64,000 nucleotides of DNA from Pustulibacterium marinum. GTDB taxonomy: Bacteria; Bacteroidota; Bacteroidia; Flavobacteriales; Flavobacteriaceae. The notes under the pieces were generated by a model. That model worked only from the letters and a program-made list of their open reading frames with translations, ran no database searches and was not told where the DNA came from. How positions within the stretch are numbered: the first letter of the stretch is position 1; each line of letters begins with the position of its first letter. Location of the stretch: assembly GCF_900116665.1 (NCBI RefSeq), contig NZ_FPBK01000002.1:302360-366359 (forward strand). Direction: 5' to 3'. Below are positions 24,110 to 33,036 of the stretch, in pieces. Made by a program: the position numbers and the translations under genes.

Positions 24110-24742
24110 TAACAAGTAACTATACTATTATGAAACTGTTTTAAATCAAAAAAAGTAGCTTCAAAATAGGCTAGGCTATCCCTTTTTTTCATACCTTGAA
24201 AATACCGCCTTAAAGCTGTTTTTGGCATTTTTATTTTCTTACAAACAGCAGAAAACCATAAGAGATGTCCCGTAGATACCGCGTGTATCTCCCGTATATG
24301 TCTCGTGTTATGACTAATAGACAATACATCCGCAATCGAACCGCAACCCTACCGCAACTGGGCGTACAATATAGCATACATACTTTTGAAGCATGATGTT
24401 CATCAAGAACTGCAAAACCTCAGAAATAGATGACCATTGGCATCAATATCCATGCATTTAAAATCGGTTATGGTATCCCTGTAGGTACTGGCATGTTCAG
24501 GCAATAGTCAAGCCATGGTGAGTCCATAGTTTTACAGCTAAACAATGGACTCAGTATGGACTTACCATGGACTCACCATGGAGTGAGGTGGGAGGTATGC
24601 GCTGAAAGAAAAAGGCAGATGTGATTGTTATATAGTTAGGATCATCATGATGGGTATGATGTTCGAGAAACAAAGTAGGAAATTTGCTTCAAATAGAGAT
24701 ATGGCTTACTTTTAATGCTCATCAATTAAGGAACATCCATTT
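24110..24742. other. Gene-free stretch with short-word repeats and a 15-bp inverted repeat
   Basis: No convincing gene is seen. A minus-strand open frame (24109-24324, ending FEATFFDLKQFHNSIVTC) has protein-like composition over its last 50 residues and may be the tail of a decayed gene. From 24280 to 24600 short words recur with small changes: CCGTAGATACC/CCCGTATATGTC, and ACCGCAACCCTACCGCAAC. CCATGGTGAGTCCAT (24513-24527) is perfectly inverted at 24567-24581, with two further partial copies between. The style resembles 4120-4350, also beside a repeat element. Confidence 0.5.
24513..24581. repeat. Inverted repeat, 15-bp perfect arms
   Basis: CCATGGTGAGTCCAT and ATGGACTCACCATGG are exact reverse complements, 39 bases apart. 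The loop contains ATGGACTCAGTATGGACTTA, two imperfect copies of the same arm, so alternative stems are possible. It has no T tract and is not a typical terminator. Confidence 0.7.
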
Positions 24743-26065
24743 ATGAAAAAATATATATTGCTTTGCATTTGCCTGTGTACGTATGCAATGGCGCTAGCAC
24801 AAGAATCGAATACTGAAACTTATAGTTTAACGTATACAGTAGATACGCTCCAAAGTAAGGTGCTTAAAGATGATAGAGCTTTGAAGGTGTATCTTCCGGA
24901 AGGGTATGATGCGCAGCAAAAATACCCGGTAGTGTACATTACCGATGCTCAAACTAGCAATTTCACCACGGCTATGACGTATATGCATGCTATGATGGAA
25001 GGGGCATTACTTCCTAAATGTATTTTGGTAGGGATTGTTCAAAAAGACCGTTGGAATGAGCTAGAGGTGTCCTATAAAGAAAACGGAAAACGCTTCAAGG
25101 ACTATATTTTTGAAGAGGTGGTGCCATATATTGATGCGCAGTACAGCACTTCCGGTTACAACGTAATGGTTGGGCACTCTGATGGGGCGGAATACAATCA
25201 GCATTTGTTGTTAGAAAAAGAAAATCCGTTTGCTTCTTTCATTAGTTGTAGTACCAATTTTAATACGCCTATGGAAGAAGCGTTGGGTACGTTCTTCAAA
25301 GAGTATACCGGGAAGCCTATCTATTATTTTATTGCTAATGTGAAGTATGAGGTTCCCGAAAGAATAGCAGCAGGTAATCTAATGGAAAGATTAGCTGTAG
25401 AAGCTGCGAATCCGAAGATTCAATTGACGTTACAAACTTACAAAGCGCAACATGAGAGCATTGTGATTCGCGCTTTACAGGACGGATTGTTGTACGTGTT
25501 TCAAAACTACCGCAACTTGGATGCGTATGCTGATTTTAAAGAGTATGCAGATCATTATCAACAAGACATCGCGACATACTATGGATTTGTACCTCAGTTT
25601 GAATACATGGATGTGGACTATTATTTTGGTAAAATATTAGATGAAAAAGACATCGCTGGGTATGAATTTATGGTTCAGTTTTCAAATCAGCACAACATAT
25701 TCTTTGGGAATTATGTAGACGAGGCTAATTCGTATTTCTACATGGAGGCTTATCCACAAACCATTGTATCGTATAACAGGGCTTTAAACGATATGGAAGG
25801 TATCCAAAAAAATGTTTTTATGGGTAATTTATTTAGGGTGTTGAAGGCTTATGAACACGAAAACGATCTGAAAGGCGCTGTAAAATTTATGGAAGCAAGT
25901 ATCAAAAAATTACCGGAATACAAATTGGAATTATCCTACCTATTAGGCAAGTTTTGCAAAGAGCAACACATTCAGGAAGCCAAAGGAAAACGCTTGTGGG
26001 CCTATTGCAAAAAGAACTATCATGAAAACCGCGCGTTCACCCAAGCCGATTTAGAAGCGTTGTAA
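24743..26065 (+). CDS. Secreted esterase-family (alpha/beta hydrolase) protein with helical C-terminal domain
   Basis: The 440-residue product has a signal peptide (MKKYILLCICLCTYAMALAQ). Residues about 25-270 match the PF00756 esterase group: RALKVYLPEGYDAQQKYPVV at the start, and the nucleophile elbow GHSDGAEYN (Ser near 148). A His for the triad may be the one in AQHESI. Residues about 300-440 are helical and TPR-like (YPQTIVSYNRALNDMEGI). Relatives hydrolyse siderophore esters, feruloyl esters or acyl groups; the substrate here is unknown. It is a single gene after a 630-base gene-free stretch. Confidence 0.8.
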   Translation: MKKYILLCICLCTYAMALAQESNTETYSLTYTVDTLQSKVLKDDRALKVYLPEGYDAQQKYPVVYITDAQTSNFTTAMTYMHAMMEGALLPKCILVGIVQKDRWNELEVSYKENGKRFKDYIFEEVVPYIDAQYSTSGYNVMVGHSDGAEYNQHLLLEKENPFASFISCSTNFNTPMEEALGTFFKEYTGKPIYYFIANVKYEVPERIAAGNLMERLAVEAANPKIQLTLQTYKAQHESIVIRALQDGLLYVFQNYRNLDAYADFKEYADHYQQDIATYYGFVPQFEYMDVDYYFGKILDEKDIAGYEFMVQFSNQHNIFFGNYVDEANSYFYMEAYPQTIVSYNRALNDMEGIQKNVFMGNLFRVLKAYEHENDLKGAVKFMEASIKKLPEYKLELSYLLGKFCKEQHIQEAKGKRLWAYCKKNYHENRAFTQADLEAL

Positions 26066-26111
26066 CATTTGAGGCTTTGTTACTACTGATAGTTACAAAC
26101 CAACAACAAAT

Positions 26112-26771
26112 ATGAAAGCACTTGTACCATATACCTCGGTGACCGAAGCCTTACCGGCTCTAGACAACGGTGGCCGTTTTTACAATTGGAGTTCCAAAGC
26201 CAACGATGGCGAAATCACCGAAGCCGAAGTGGCCAAAACAGGGCAAATATATATAGGCACTCAAAAACTTATTTTGTATCTGGAAATGATGTTACTAGGC
26301 TTGTCACACAACGAGCAACAATCTATTTTGAACAGATTAAGTCCAGATTTAACAAAGGCATACCGAAAGTACCAACCCAAATGTTGGTTGCCTTCTCAGG
26401 TACAACAATCGGGAGTAGCGGCCAGCAATGCGATTGTAACGGGCATTCCCAAGTTGATCGATAAAAAAAGCGAATTTCAAGGATTTATTATGATTCCCAT
26501 TGCGGCAGGGAGTACTACTGTAATGACCATGATACCGTTGATAGAGGCTTACAATGTATATGAGCTAAGAGATGAAGCTACTTCAGAAACCTTTATCATA
26601 GCCCATACCAAACAAAATGCGCCATTGCCGGAACAGCGAGTAGTAGTAGGCGGTATACTCAAAAAACTAAAGAGTGACGCCAAAGACACAGAAGAAAAAC
26701 AACTGTTTTTGGAAGTACAATATCATATTGATCAACCGGAATTGGCTAACCGATTGGCATTGCAGCACTAA
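26112..26771 (+). CDS. Conserved-looking soluble protein of unknown function
   Basis: The 219-residue protein has no signal peptide or membrane helix. It starts MKALVPYTSVTEALPALDNGG and contains GQIYIGTQKLILYLEMMLLGL (helical) and a central GFIMIPIAAGSTTVMTMIPL stretch that is hydrophobic but short. No family is recognised. The clean start, codon use like its neighbours and good length make it a real gene. It follows the esterase gene by 46 bases on the same strand and could be co-transcribed. The DUF808 gene follows, with its own predicted promoter. Confidence 0.7.
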   Translation: MKALVPYTSVTEALPALDNGGRFYNWSSKANDGEITEAEVAKTGQIYIGTQKLILYLEMMLLGLSHNEQQSILNRLSPDLTKAYRKYQPKCWLPSQVQQSGVAASNAIVTGIPKLIDKKSEFQGFIMIPIAAGSTTVMTMIPLIEAYNVYELRDEATSETFIIAHTKQNAPLPEQRVVVGGILKKLKSDAKDTEEKQLFLEVQYHIDQPELANRLALQH

Positions 26772-26808
26772 TTACCACATTCTTAACAACTATTTACGAT
26801 AAACCGTT

Positions 26809-26816
26809 TATTTTTG
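26809..26816 (+). promoter_or_regulatory. Predicted -7 box (TATTTTTG) of the DUF808 gene
   Basis: TATTTTTG fits TANNTTTG and lies 21 bases before the ATG at 26838. No TTG was found at a normal -33 distance. Confidence 0.5.
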
Positions 26817-26837
26817 TAGCAAACTACAACCCAAACT

Positions 26838-27710
26838 ATGGCTTCAGGATTTTTTGCGATCTTAGATGATATCGCTTCTTTAATGGATGATGTTGCTTCG
26901 GCAAGTAAAATAGCAACTCAGAAAACCGCGGGTATCTTAGGAGATGACCTTGCTGTAAATGCAGAAAAGGCTACCGGCTTTGTATCTAGCAGAGAGTTGC
27001 CGGTTTTATGGTCTATTTCTAAAGGAGCATTACTCAATAAAATTATCATTATTCCTATTGTCTTCTTGCTCAAAGTGTATGTACCCATTGCTATCACCAT
27101 TGTATTGTTAATTGGTGGTTTTTACTTGGCGTACGAAGGGGTAGAGAAGATTGTGGAGTTCTTGTTTCATAAACAACACAAACCAGAGGCTGCGGCTATT
27201 CCCAAAGGAAAGGAAGCAGCATTGGCAGCTGAAAAATCAAAGATCAAAGCTGCAATTTCTACAGATTTTATTTTGTCGCTAGAGATTGTGATCATAGCCC
27301 TTGCTTCTGTTCCACAAGATGCTACTTTAGGCGTTCAAATAGTAACCGTTACGGTGGTGGCCTTGTTGGCTACCGTGGGTATCTATGGAATTGTAGCCTT
27401 AATTGTACGTATGGATGATGCAGGTATCAAGCTTATTGACCGGTCTAACGATACCGGTTTTAGAAGTAAATTAGGTCACTTTTTGGTAAGAGCTTTGCCG
27501 GTAGTTATTCGTATTTTATCTGTGGTAGGTACCATTGCCTTGATCTTGGTATCCGGTGGTATTTTTGTACACAATGTGGAGTACATTCATCACATGTTAC
27601 CAAGTGTGCCTAGTATTGTAAAAGAGATTGCCTTAGGATTAATTGCAGGGCTCATTGCTCTTGGAGTGATTACCGGTGTGAAAAAACTGATACACGTTTT
27701 CAAAAAATAA
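26838..27710 (+). CDS. DUF808 (YedI-like) inner-membrane protein
   Basis: The 290-residue protein begins ASGFFAILDDIASLMDDVA, the family signature, followed by KTAGILGDDLAVNAEKATGF and about six membrane helices: two near residues 75-110, then around 150-195, 215-245 and 255-280. DUF808 proteins are widespread and their function is not established; E. coli YedI is one. Length is normal. The gene ends at a bidirectional terminator facing the porin gene. Confidence 0.92.
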   Translation: MASGFFAILDDIASLMDDVASASKIATQKTAGILGDDLAVNAEKATGFVSSRELPVLWSISKGALLNKIIIIPIVFLLKVYVPIAITIVLLIGGFYLAYEGVEKIVEFLFHKQHKPEAAAIPKGKEAALAAEKSKIKAAISTDFILSLEIVIIALASVPQDATLGVQIVTVTVVALLATVGIYGIVALIVRMDDAGIKLIDRSNDTGFRSKLGHFLVRALPVVIRILSVVGTIALILVSGGIFVHNVEYIHHMLPSVPSIVKEIALGLIAGLIALGVITGVKKLIHVFKK

Positions 27711-27779
27711 AAAGATGCTTTTTGGAATGCAATAGGGATGAAGAAAGTAATCCACTTGTATTTTAAAAACAACAACAAT

Positions 27780-27820
27780 CAAAAAAAGCCCTGAACTATT
27801 ATAGTTACAGGGCTTTTTTT
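27780..27820. terminator. Bidirectional terminator between the DUF808 and porin genes
   Basis: AAAAAAGCCCTG pairs with CAGGGCTTTTTT, loop AACTATTATAGTTA (itself partly self-complementary), with T tracts on both strands. The last bases overlap the porin stop codon region. Confidence 0.92.
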
Positions 27821-29033
27821 AGAAGGATACGTCCCATTGTAGCCGGAAACGCATACGATTGTCTATTTTCATTTCGGGTGTTTCATAATCAAAAGCAGAA
27901 CACTCCAAAGTTAATTTATTTCTGTGCCCTTTAAAAAACCAGTTGAAGGCTAATGAGGCTTCTTGTAGATTATTAGCTAAAATACTTCTATCGGGGTTGT
28001 AATGGGAGTAGCGTGCGGCAATTTCCAGCGGAGCAGGCCACCAGTCAAGTGCTTGATGTGCAAGGTAGCCGGCTTGAGCGTAGTAACCAATCATGTTGGT
28101 AGTGGCATCATTATTTTCATGGTCAATAATTTCTTTTTGATGAAATTCTGATTGCCAACTGAAACCTCGGTATACAAACGCAGATTCTATATTCAATTGG
28201 TTAATGCGGTATTGGCCGTCTTCCATACTTTCAAAACCTGTTAAAGCACCACCACCGGAAGAAGAGAATCGGGTATACGGACTTTCATTGGTAACGGCAG
28301 CAACGGCGATAATAGCTTCGGGAGTTTTATGAATAGAAAGATCAGAACTCTTAAAACCAAGATCTTCTCCAAGCATATTCCATTGTAAACGTGCAAAATA
28401 CATAAGATTGTTGTCGTCATTGGTTCGGCTTCCACGTCCGGTTCCTGTAAGCATTGCTGCCCAGTAGCTAAAGTCTAGCATCCCATTACCGTCTAGTCTA
28501 CCATAGAGTTCCACACCTTGTTGCCTATCTACTGTAAAATGTCGGTTTAACAGTGAACGGTCTACCATTTGCTGGGCACCACTACTTATGCGGCGTTCAC
28601 GGCTATATTCTATTTTCCATTGACCAACTTTCAGTTTTAGCCATTTCCATTTCTCTACCATTACTCTCCAGTCTAGTAAATTGGATTGGCTTACATCATA
28701 TTCCCAATAATATTTAAGCCACGGTTGGTATGCGTGCCCACCAACCTTTAAACGAGCTCTATTGATTTTGAATAAATTGTTCTCATCTTGATTAAAATCG
28801 TCCAGCGTCAAAGGATCGGTATCATTTGGTGTGGCAAATCTAAATTGGAGTCGGCTTTGAATTTGTAAAAGGTATTTGTTGTCTTCAGACCGCATTTCAA
28901 AGCCTTTGTTTCCGTAGGTAATGTGTAACTTGGGTAAAGAATCTTTTTTGGATTGTTGTCCCAGGGCCTGAAAACTGCTTAAAAGCCCAAGAACTACAAT
29001 AAAAATATAGTTGTGGTGGTTGGTTATTCTCAT
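27819..29033 (-). CDS. PorinO/P-type outer-membrane porin
   Basis: The 404-residue product has a signal peptide (to QALGQ, about 26) and then the start of a phosphate-selective porin O/P barrel: YLLQIQSRLQFRF, NNLFKINRARLKVGGHAY and LKLKVGQWKIEYSRERR. Alternating amphipathic strands continue to a terminal aromatic residue (WDVSF), as expected for outer-membrane assembly. The family name comes from Pseudomonas OprO/OprP; selectivity cannot be inferred. It is a single gene on its strand, closed by a terminator. Confidence 0.88.
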   Translation of the reverse strand: MRITNHHNYIFIVVLGLLSSFQALGQQSKKDSLPKLHITYGNKGFEMRSEDNKYLLQIQSRLQFRFATPNDTDPLTLDDFNQDENNLFKINRARLKVGGHAYQPWLKYYWEYDVSQSNLLDWRVMVEKWKWLKLKVGQWKIEYSRERRISSGAQQMVDRSLLNRHFTVDRQQGVELYGRLDGNGMLDFSYWAAMLTGTGRGSRTNDDNNLMYFARLQWNMLGEDLGFKSSDLSIHKTPEAIIAVAAVTNESPYTRFSSSGGGALTGFESMEDGQYRINQLNIESAFVYRGFSWQSEFHQKEIIDHENNDATTNMIGYYAQAGYLAHQALDWWPAPLEIAARYSHYNPDRSILANNLQEASLAFNWFFKGHRNKLTLECSAFDYETPEMKIDNRMRFRLQWDVSF

Positions 29034-29176
29034 TGTGTTTTCCTATTCTTAGGGAGCACGGTATGCTATTAAGCGTGCAAAGCTACACATAATAGTAGGT
29101 TAAGCATAATGTTTGTGTAACAATTTAGATACATTATGTTAACTCTTGGAAATATCTTTTGAAGCGAATTAGTGGA

Positions 29177-31063
29177 TTACTGATATTCGATAATATGAGG
29201 AGGTTGATAATTGTACTGTTCCAGACTGAATTGATTATAGCCCGAACCTTGAAATTGCAGTTGGTTACCGGCATTACCAGGCATTTTGGGAATATAGAAA
29301 AAGGAGAGCTTAATGTTTTCAAAAACAAAATAATCATTACTAATCAAGAATCCGATTCCGAATTTGGTATAGGCTTCATTTTTAAAGAAAGGATGTGGTT
29401 CTGATCCAATGCAACCCAAATCAATATCTAAAAAAGGACTCATACGAAAGCCTATCCAATCAAACGGAACATACGATTGTGTCCTAAAACTGAATACAAA
29501 TTTACGCGTTCCAAAAACCTGTCTGCTATCAAACCCTGTAATGCCATTTTTACCGTTGAGGTCTATTCTGTCTAGTATAATATCTTTTCTATTGATACCT
29601 ACTACAGAATTGAGTTTAGCAAATTGCCTAAAATACCATTTTCCAATACTAAAAACCGGAGTAAAATAAGTGGTTTGTAACCTGAATAAAGATTGTCTGG
29701 GATCACCATCGCTGTAATAACTACCGTATTCTGCATTTGCAGCGATATAACCAAAATCACTAAAATAATTGCTAAGTGTTACACTGAGTCCGGTATAGTA
29801 ATTACCGCTTGTAGCATTTTGTTGATAACCGGAATTAATAAAATAACTACTACCCACTGCAATATCTTCAATATCACCATTTCTGAAAATATACCGATCT
29901 CTTACATAGTTTACATGACGTAAACCTACGGAGCCCAAAAAGAAGTTCTGATTGGCAAAAAACGAAACGGAATCAATGGTTTCATCTGGTTTTTGTAGAA
30001 ATGATCTTTTAGCAAAGCGAGCACCTAAAATTAGGTTGGTAGGAAGGCTTTTTTCATCCTCCTTATGCGCAATAGGAATAGCATAGCCACCCCAAACATC
30101 TACTTCAAAACGCTTAAGGGGTTCGTAGATCATAGTATCTGTATTACTCATGTAGAGATCTTCCCAGTCATACCGTTGCGTAAAACCTATTTTGCCCGCC
30201 CAACGAGTGAATGGAGAATAAAACGACCTATCTACCTGAAATACATTTTTATAGGCTTGATTAATTTCTACATCACGAGAAACTTCTGCATTGATATAGC
30301 TATTGTAAATATTCTGAGCACGATACCCCATAGTGTATCCAATACCGTTTTCTTCTTGAAATCCTTTCTTGTAAGCAGCAGTGACTTGATGACCGAAACC
30401 AAGGAAATTTAATTCTTTGAGTTCCAATTCACCATTGTTGGTAGAAAGATCTCCTCCAACCGCTAAGCTCCAGCTATCTAGCACATAAACGTGTAAATCA
30501 ACTTCATCTGGAGAACCAGGTACTTTTTGAGGACGTATCAAAGCCCTTCTGATAAAATTTCGTCTCCGTAAAAGACGCTCAGATTCTAAAATTAATAAAG
30601 AGTCTAACGGTTGATTTTCTTTAACTACAAGCAATCCTTTAATAGTGAATTGTTTTGTTTTGCCGTGGAGGGCATTTCCAAATTTATCAATAGCTCTTGT
30701 GGGAATCTTGGTAGAGTCTTTTTCACTATACCCAAATGGATCTAATGTAGTTATTTTAATATTTCGAATGCGCTTGCCCTGGAAATCCTTAAAATTTCTG
30801 TTTAACTGATTTTCCAGTGTTTTTGTGGTTCGGGAATTGTTGGCAGGGTTTACAGGTTGAAAAAGAAAACCATGCAACATTTTGGTAAATTTACTTTTAT
30901 GTGTTTTCTGTTGAAGATTTCTATAAAATTGAAGTTGGTTTTGCTGTCTTGTGCTGTCTGTGACTGGAATTCTCGTTTTCAGTGAATCCTTTTGTTGTGC
31001 TTTTAAATGCACACAGCACATAACAAAACACCATAAAAGAACCACATGTTTCAATCTCACCAC
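29177..31063 (-). CDS. Omp85-like outer-membrane protein (POTRA plus beta-barrel)
   Basis: The 628-residue product has a signal peptide (MVRLKHVVLLWCFVMCCVHLKAQ). Residues about 100-215 contain RIRNIKITTLDPFGYSEKD and PLDSLLILESERLLRRRNFI, which read as POTRA-like domains. From about 220 alternating strands form a barrel, with GNGITGFDS near residue 520 in the region where surface-antigen barrels carry conserved motifs. Members of the BamA/TamA/FhaC superfamily insert or export proteins across the outer membrane. The length is short for BamA and no patatin domain is present, so it is a separate subfamily. It is a single gene. Confidence 0.75.
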   Translation of the reverse strand: MVRLKHVVLLWCFVMCCVHLKAQQKDSLKTRIPVTDSTRQQNQLQFYRNLQQKTHKSKFTKMLHGFLFQPVNPANNSRTTKTLENQLNRNFKDFQGKRIRNIKITTLDPFGYSEKDSTKIPTRAIDKFGNALHGKTKQFTIKGLLVVKENQPLDSLLILESERLLRRRNFIRRALIRPQKVPGSPDEVDLHVYVLDSWSLAVGGDLSTNNGELELKELNFLGFGHQVTAAYKKGFQEENGIGYTMGYRAQNIYNSYINAEVSRDVEINQAYKNVFQVDRSFYSPFTRWAGKIGFTQRYDWEDLYMSNTDTMIYEPLKRFEVDVWGGYAIPIAHKEDEKSLPTNLILGARFAKRSFLQKPDETIDSVSFFANQNFFLGSVGLRHVNYVRDRYIFRNGDIEDIAVGSSYFINSGYQQNATSGNYYTGLSVTLSNYFSDFGYIAANAEYGSYYSDGDPRQSLFRLQTTYFTPVFSIGKWYFRQFAKLNSVVGINRKDIILDRIDLNGKNGITGFDSRQVFGTRKFVFSFRTQSYVPFDWIGFRMSPFLDIDLGCIGSEPHPFFKNEAYTKFGIGFLISNDYFVFENIKLSFFYIPKMPGNAGNQLQFQGSGYNQFSLEQYNYQPPHIIEYQ

Positions 31064-31173
31064 TGCTTTAAATAACGAAGGACAAATTTACGGAATCTAA
31101 AAGAAAGATGGTAAAAACTTCAACCAAGAAAAAGTAATTAAAAAGAAAATGTAGAGTAGAGAATGAGACTATC

Positions 31174-31350
31174 TCATTGTGTAATAAAAAAGAAAAATGC
31201 AGTAAGCATACAAAGGAAGCATATAAAAATAAGTACGGAAAGTAGCTTGATGGTAGAATTATTTTTCCGCTGATTTTTGTAGAAAAGCTCCACCGAAAGT
31301 ACACCACGTTGGCGAGTAGAAAGATTGTATAGTAGGGTTCGCTTTTTCAT
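31174..31350 (-). CDS. Possible small membrane protein
   Basis: A 58-residue frame starts MKKRTLLYNLSTRQRGVLSV and ends with one strong membrane helix (TIKLLSVLIFICFLCMLTAF). A basic soluble head with a single C-terminal helix is a plausible small membrane protein, but no family is known. It lies 110 bases upstream of the Omp85-like gene on the same strand. The AT-rich surroundings make a chance frame possible. Confidence 0.35.
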   Translation of the reverse strand: MKKRTLLYNLSTRQRGVLSVELFYKNQRKNNSTIKLLSVLIFICFLCMLTAFFFFITQ

Positions 31351-31390
31351 AAGGAAAAGATACATAAAATAAATTGATTATCAGAGGGTA

Positions 31391-31523
31391 ATGAAAAATT
31401 ATTAAAGAACTAGATCTTGTTCACCGAATCAAAAAACTGAATGCCCTTACCCAAGTAGAACAAACCTTGATAAACTTACTTAAAATTATGGCCATCGACA
31501 ATAGAGAATGGATGAACGAATGA
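31391..31523 (+). pseudogene. Possible small gene with a one-base frameshift in an A run
   Basis: ATG at 31391 is followed by five A (31394-31398) and then a stop in the ATG frame. With four A the frame would read MKIIKELDLVHRIKKLNALT and on to DNREWMNE and a stop at 31521-31523, a 43-residue amphipathic helical peptide. The shifted frame has protein-like composition in an otherwise non-coding stretch. It could be a decayed gene, a sequencing error, or a slippage switch. No family is recognised. Confidence 0.3.
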
Positions 31524-32016
31524 GTAACGCACTCAGTTTATTTTGATATCGGTTTACGGTATAAATACCTAATTTTTTCTTTCGATATAATTTACCATAC
31601 CGAAAGTCTTGTCACAATGACAAAGATCCTGAGGAAAAAAAGCTGTAATGTGAGGGAATAGTTAGGGAGGAATATCTACGCTTAAACAGCGATTGTTTTC
31701 CTAAAAAATTTATTATTAACTAAATGTAGTTATTTTTTTTAAATAAGTAAGATTTTATTCAAAAAAAATTACTTGAAATTGACTACAATGATGGAAAATT
31801 GATACTGATGAATATCCAAATAATTTAAAATGCTTATAGATAACCTTACTATGAGTAAAAACGAGAAAATATATTTTATGCGTTAGCTATATAGCTAAAA
31901 TGATTTAGTTAAGTTAATTCTTACTTGGTTATGAGTTCTGTTAAAAGTTTTTAACAAATAAGTTATTGATATAAAGATTTATATGTTATATATTCGTGTA
32001 AGGGGAAATTAAAAAG
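31524..32016. other. AT-rich gene-free stretch
   Basis: No gene is seen. It contains a dyad at about 31577-31604 (CTTTCGATAT / ATACCGAAAG, one mismatch), a perfect 16-base palindrome TTAGCTATATAGCTAA at 31883-31898, and a promoter-like TTATTG...TATATTCG just upstream of the structured element at 32017. Most of the rest is A/T runs. Confidence 0.5.
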
Positions 32017-32132
32017 CAATCGCCGCCACGGAGTAAAGTATCTTACAGTATTGCTATGTTCTTAAACAATTTTATTGCGATAGGAAAAATAATACTAGGG
32101 GGAAAACAAAGATACCCGTGGCGACCCGATTG
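32017..32132 (+). ncRNA. Candidate structured RNA (116 nt, six nested stems)
   Basis: Six nested perfect stems are visible: CAATCG (32017-22) with CGATTG (32127-32); GCCACGG (32025-31) with CCGTGGC (32116-22); GTATCTT (32038-44) with AAGATAC (32109-15); AGTATT (32047-52) with AATACT (32091-96); CTAT (32054-57) with ATAG (32080-83); and CAAT (32067-70) with ATTG (32074-77). Internal loops lie between, including a purine-rich AGGGGGAAAACA bulge. Together they form one long rod of 34 base pairs. TATATTCG about 25 bases upstream could be a -7 box. It may be a small RNA or a leader for the gene at 32233. The strand is assumed; I cannot assign it to a known RNA family. Confidence 0.5.
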
Positions 32133-32232
32133 TGATGATCCTATCTTCCTCATAAATTTAGAATTAGATTTCAGGAGTTCTGCGTTTCTATAGATTTCAC
32201 TATTTTTACATCAAACAGGATTATAATTTCAT

Positions 32233-32469
32233 ATGGTCACATCAGGAACTATGGATTCATGGCTAGTATCTCTATTGCCTATCGTGCTAATATTTTGTGC
32301 ATTATCTATTTTAACATTAAAAATTATTGCACTTGTAGATATTCTACCCAATAACTTTAAGCAGAAAAATGATAAACTAATATGGACTTTGGTAGTGCTA
32401 TTTTCTGGACTAATAGGACCTATTCTTTATTTTCTACTTGGAAGAAAACAAAAGATAGCTCGTACTTAA
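32233..32469 (+). CDS. Small PLDc_N-domain membrane protein
   Basis: The 78-residue protein has two membrane helices (about 9-32 and 45-68) joined by KIIALVDILPNNFKQKNDKL, and ends GPILYFLLGRKQKIART. That is the PLDc_N domain, found alone in many small bacterial proteins and at the N-terminus of cardiolipin synthases. The stand-alone form has no known function. It is preceded at 100 bases by the candidate structured RNA and converges with the acetyltransferase gene 9 bases later. Confidence 0.85.
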   Translation: MVTSGTMDSWLVSLLPIVLIFCALSILTLKIIALVDILPNNFKQKNDKLIWTLVVLFSGLIGPILYFLLGRKQKIART

Positions 32470-32478
32470 TTAGTGTCA

Positions 32479-32916
32479 CTAGGCTTCTTCTGAGATCCAT
32501 TTCACAAAATGGTATCCTGGTTTTTCAAAGCCTTCACGCTCATAAAACCGATGTCCGGCTGTATTATGTAAAAAAGCATTCAGTTCTATAGTTTCGCAAC
32601 CTTTTGCTTTTACGTATGATTCTATCCAATTGAATAATTGTTTACCAAGACCTTTACTTCTATAACTTTCGTCAATATACACATGATCGGCTTCGCAGCT
32701 TTTACCGGCATAATGTCGGGTCATAAACCACAGACCGCAACAACCTATCATTTTATCAGCATCATAAATGCCTATACATTCATAGTTTTGAGTAACCATT
32801 TCCAATAATCGCTGGCTAAGAATCTCATTGGGAACTTTATGACCAGATAATTTCTGAATAAATGGCATTGCACAAAGAATATCTTTTGGAGCAATATGTT
32901 GAAATTTTATAGGCAT
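32479..32916 (-). CDS. GNAT-family N-acetyltransferase
   Basis: The 145-residue protein carries the GNAT acetyl-CoA binding motif YIDESYRSKGLGKQLFNWIE (the R-x-x-G-x-G/A type loop) near residues 83-102, then CETIELNAFLHNTAGHRFYE and EGFEKPGYHF, the classic end of the fold. It transfers an acetyl group from acetyl-CoA to an amine that cannot be named from sequence. The ATG at 32916 fits a -7 box at 32938-32945. It is a single cytoplasmic enzyme gene. Confidence 0.88.
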   Translation of the reverse strand: MPIKFQHIAPKDILCAMPFIQKLSGHKVPNEILSQRLLEMVTQNYECIGIYDADKMIGCCGLWFMTRHYAGKSCEADHVYIDESYRSKGLGKQLFNWIESYVKAKGCETIELNAFLHNTAGHRFYEREGFEKPGYHFVKWISEEA

Positions 32917-32937
32917 GGTTCAAAATTTTAGGGATGG

Positions 32938-32945
32938 CAAAGGTA
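32938..32945 (-). promoter_or_regulatory. Predicted -7 box (TACCTTTG on the minus strand)
   Basis: CAAAGGTA on the + strand reads TACCTTTG on the minus strand, a full TANNTTTG match 21 bases before the acetyltransferase start. Confidence 0.55.
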
Positions 32946-33006
32946 CATTTATGAACCTTATTTTTCATAGTATTTTGTTCCATCTTATGAACTTCTCAAT
33001 TTTTCC

Positions 33007-33014
33007 TACATTTG
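33007..33014 (+). promoter_or_regulatory. Predicted -7 box (TACATTTG) of the gene at 33037
   Basis: TACATTTG is a full TANNTTTG match 22 bases before the ATG. The nearest upstream TTG is 29 bases away, too far for a standard -33 element. Confidence 0.5.
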
Positions 33015-33036
33015 AAATTGAAATTAATAGTAGAGT

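Noticed and set aside
24109-24324. Minus-strand open frame as a full gene
   Set aside because: Only the last 50 residues look protein-like, the first part lies in short-word repeats, and no family is recognised; noted only as a possible gene remnant.
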